A program made the position numbers and the translations under genes. Shown in pieces: positions 62,292 to 64,000 of a DNA stretch of 64,000 nucleotides. How positions within the stretch are numbered: the stretch's first letter is position 1; each line of letters starts with the position of its first letter. The DNA comes from Flavobacterium agrisoli (lineage in GTDB: Bacteria > Bacteroidota > Bacteroidia > Flavobacteriales > Flavobacteriaceae), in the NCBI RefSeq assembly GCF_016522065.1, contig NZ_JAEHFV010000002.1, positions 310,001 through 374,000 of the forward strand, written 5' to 3'. The notes under the pieces are model-generated. The model was not told where the DNA came from. It did no database searches and was given only the letters and a program-made list of their open reading frames with translations.

Positions 62292-63812
62292 ATGAGTACC
62301 ATTAACGACTATTTAAGTTTACAAGAGTTTGAATCCATCCTTTTTGGAAATCAGAAAGTTTCTTTAAGTGAGCGTGTTTTAGAACGTGTAAATGCCAGTT
62401 TTGATTTTTTGAAAAGCTTTTCAGAAAACAAAGTGATTTATGGTGTGAATACGGGTTTTGGACCGATGGCGCAATACCGTATTAAGGATTCCGACCGCAT
62501 TCAATTGCAATACAATTTGATTCGAAGCCATTCGTCGGGTACCGGAAAACCACTTTCGGCTAAATGTGTTAAAGCAGCTATTTTGGCACGTCTTAATACT
62601 CTTTCGTTAGGAAATTCGGGTGTTCACCCGTCGGTTATTCATTTAATGACAGCGTTAATCAACAAAGACATTACACCCTTAATATTTGAACATGGTGGTG
62701 TGGGTGCTAGTGGCGATTTGGTACAACTTTCGCATTTGGCTTTGGTTTTAATTGGCGAAGGCGAAGTTTTTTACAAAGGCGAACGCAGACCTACTAAAGA
62801 AGTGTTTGAACTCGAAAACCTACAACCGATTGAAGTAGCCATTAGAGAAGGTTTGGCCTTAATCAACGGGACTTCGGTTATGACGGGAATTGGCGTGGTT
62901 AACGTGCACTATGCTCAAAAATTAGTCGATTGGTCGGTAAAATGTTCATGCGCTATTAACGAAATGGTACAAGCTTACGACGATCATTTTTCATCCGAAT
63001 TAAACCAAACCAAACGTCATAATGGGCAGCAAGAAATTGCCGCTAAAATGAGAGAAAACCTCTCCGACAGCACCCTAATTCGCAAGAGAGAAGACCATTT
63101 ATATACAGGCGAAAACAACGAAGATATTTTTAAAGAAAAAGTACAAGAATATTATTCGTTACGCTGTGTACCGCAAATTTTAGGTCCGGTTTGGGACACC
63201 ATACAAAACGTTAGCACGGTTTTAGAAAACGAATTCAACTCGGCCAACGACAATCCGATTATCGATGTTAAAAACCAACACGTGTATCACGGAGGTAATT
63301 TTCATGGCGATTATATTTCGTTAGAAATGGACAAACTAAAAATAGTCGTAACCAAATTAACCATGTTAGCCGAACGGCAATTGAATTATTTGTTGAATGC
63401 GAAAATCAACGAACTTTTTCCGCCGTTTGTTAATTTAGGAACATTGGGTTTTAACTTCGGAATGCAAGGGGTGCAATTTACAGCTACTTCGACTACCGCC
63501 GAAAACCAAATGTTATCCAACCCGATGTACGTGCACAGTATCCCAAATAACAATGACAACCAAGACATTGTAAGTATGGGAACCAATTCGGCCGTAATTA
63601 CTTCTAAAGTAATCGAAAATGCCTTCGAAGTTTTGGCTATCGAAATGATTACTATTGTGCAGGCCATTGATTATTTAGAACAAAAAGACAAAATATCCTC
63701 GGTGACCCAAAAATGGTATGCCGATATCCGCACAATTATTCCAACGTTTAAAGAAGATCAGGTTATGTATCCTTTTGTTCAAAATGTAAAAGATTATTTG
63801 ATTGAAAATTAA
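62292..63812 (+). CDS. Tyrosine ammonia-lyase, flexirubin biosynthesis type
   Basis: 506 residues of the HAL/PAL/TAL family. The MIO cofactor forms from Ala139-Ser140-Gly141 (GGVGASGDLVQ). Tyr50 (KVIYGVNTGFG) is the catalytic Tyr, and His80 (NLIRSHSSGTG) is at the position that favours tyrosine over phenylalanine. The sequence is, from memory, very close to the characterised Flavobacterium johnsoniae enzyme, which has the same length. It converts L-tyrosine to p-coumarate, the starter for the aryl-polyene part of flexirubin. Confidence 0.9.
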   Translation: MSTINDYLSLQEFESILFGNQKVSLSERVLERVNASFDFLKSFSENKVIYGVNTGFGPMAQYRIKDSDRIQLQYNLIRSHSSGTGKPLSAKCVKAAILARLNTLSLGNSGVHPSVIHLMTALINKDITPLIFEHGGVGASGDLVQLSHLALVLIGEGEVFYKGERRPTKEVFELENLQPIEVAIREGLALINGTSVMTGIGVVNVHYAQKLVDWSVKCSCAINEMVQAYDDHFSSELNQTKRHNGQQEIAAKMRENLSDSTLIRKREDHLYTGENNEDIFKEKVQEYYSLRCVPQILGPVWDTIQNVSTVLENEFNSANDNPIIDVKNQHVYHGGNFHGDYISLEMDKLKIVVTKLTMLAERQLNYLLNAKINELFPPFVNLGTLGFNFGMQGVQFTATSTTAENQMLSNPMYVHSIPNNNDNQDIVSMGTNSAVITSKVIENAFEVLAIEMITIVQAIDYLEQKDKISSVTQKWYADIRTIIPTFKEDQVMYPFVQNVKDYLIEN

Positions 63813-63842
63813 TTTTATAGTATTGATTAATTTCTAATTGAT

Positions 63843-64000
63843 ATGAGAAAAGCTTTTTTCGCACTTTTATTAGCCATACAATTTGGGACTGCTCAAGAAT
63901 TAGCTCTAGTTCGAAAAGATGGAAAACTTGGATACATTTCAAAAGAAGGTACTTTTGCAATTGCGCCCAAGTTCGAGGCAGCGAAAAATTTTTCAGAAGG
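63843..64000 (+). CDS. WG-repeat protein, start only
   Basis: ATG at 63843 opens a frame that runs off the window (52 complete codons). It has a signal peptide (AFFALLLAIQFGTAQE) and the start of a WG-type repeat (RKDGKLGYISKEG, then FAIAPKFEAAKNFSEG). These repeats form a beta-propeller-like exported protein of unknown role. It is too short here to say more. Confidence 0.75.
   Translation, partial: MRKAFFALLLAIQFGTAQELALVRKDGKLGYISKEGTFAIAPKFEAAKNFSE

Overview
The window is a stretch of AT-rich chromosome from a member of the Flavobacteriaceae, most likely Flavobacterium or a close relative. The evidence is the low G+C content, promoter boxes of the Bacteroidetes type (TTG, about 19 bases, TAnnTTTG), the near absence of Shine-Dalgarno sites, a type IX secretion cargo protein, DUF4270 and IPExxxVDY family proteins, and a tyrosine ammonia-lyase that I recognise as very close to the Flavobacterium johnsoniae enzyme. 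No rRNA, tRNA, CRISPR array, integrase or insertion sequence was seen.

Layout. 1-227 is the tail of a GH43 glycosidase. 288-14346 and on to 19619 is mixed housekeeping: NhaA, a 2-hydroxyacid dehydrogenase, a bifunctional aminolipid acyltransferase, exonuclease III, an OmpA lipoprotein, an aldo-keto reductase, an AsmA-like/GT51 fusion, a pectinesterase, RadA, an esterase-like protein without its serine, PanC/PanD, a GT5 glycogen synthase domain, a DUF4270 lipoprotein and GlmS. 19882-21726 is atpD-atpC. 21805-22308 holds three tandem minus-strand small RNA units. 22363-31658 holds purF, a PfkB kinase, rnhA, purN, acpP-fabF-rnc, an IPExxxVDY protein, pyk and an OsmC protein. 31744-35037 is a T9SS-secreted adhesin-like protein.

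The accessory core is an L-arabinan/L-arabinose locus at 35219-52850, with a GH2/GntR pair and an SSS symporter beside it up to 58344. Reading along the minus strand from a divergent AraR regulator, the order is GH51, GH43, GH127, GH43 endo-arabinanase type, GH97, GH43, GH51, a vestige of another GH43, then araB, araD, araA and galM. The glycosidases would release arabinose in several linkages. AraB/D/A would convert it to D-xylulose 5-phosphate, and GalM would interconvert the anomers. A 7-base-spaced imperfect palindrome, AAGTGT-N7-ACA(C/T)TT, occurs before araB, twice before the GH51 operon, before araR and before the SSS symporter. I infer that these are AraR operators and that the symporter is the arabinose importer. 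No SusC/SusD pair is in the window.

58394-64000 holds umuC-umuD in reversed order, a secreted protein of unknown function, a flavin-dependent oxidoreductase of the halogenase-like group divergent from the tyrosine ammonia-lyase (probably one edge of a flexirubin pigment cluster), and the start of a WG-repeat protein.

The most interesting item is the small RNA triplet between atpC and purF. It has three near-identical cores, a base pair that covaries, three separate terminators, and a promoter-like box at a fixed distance from each core.
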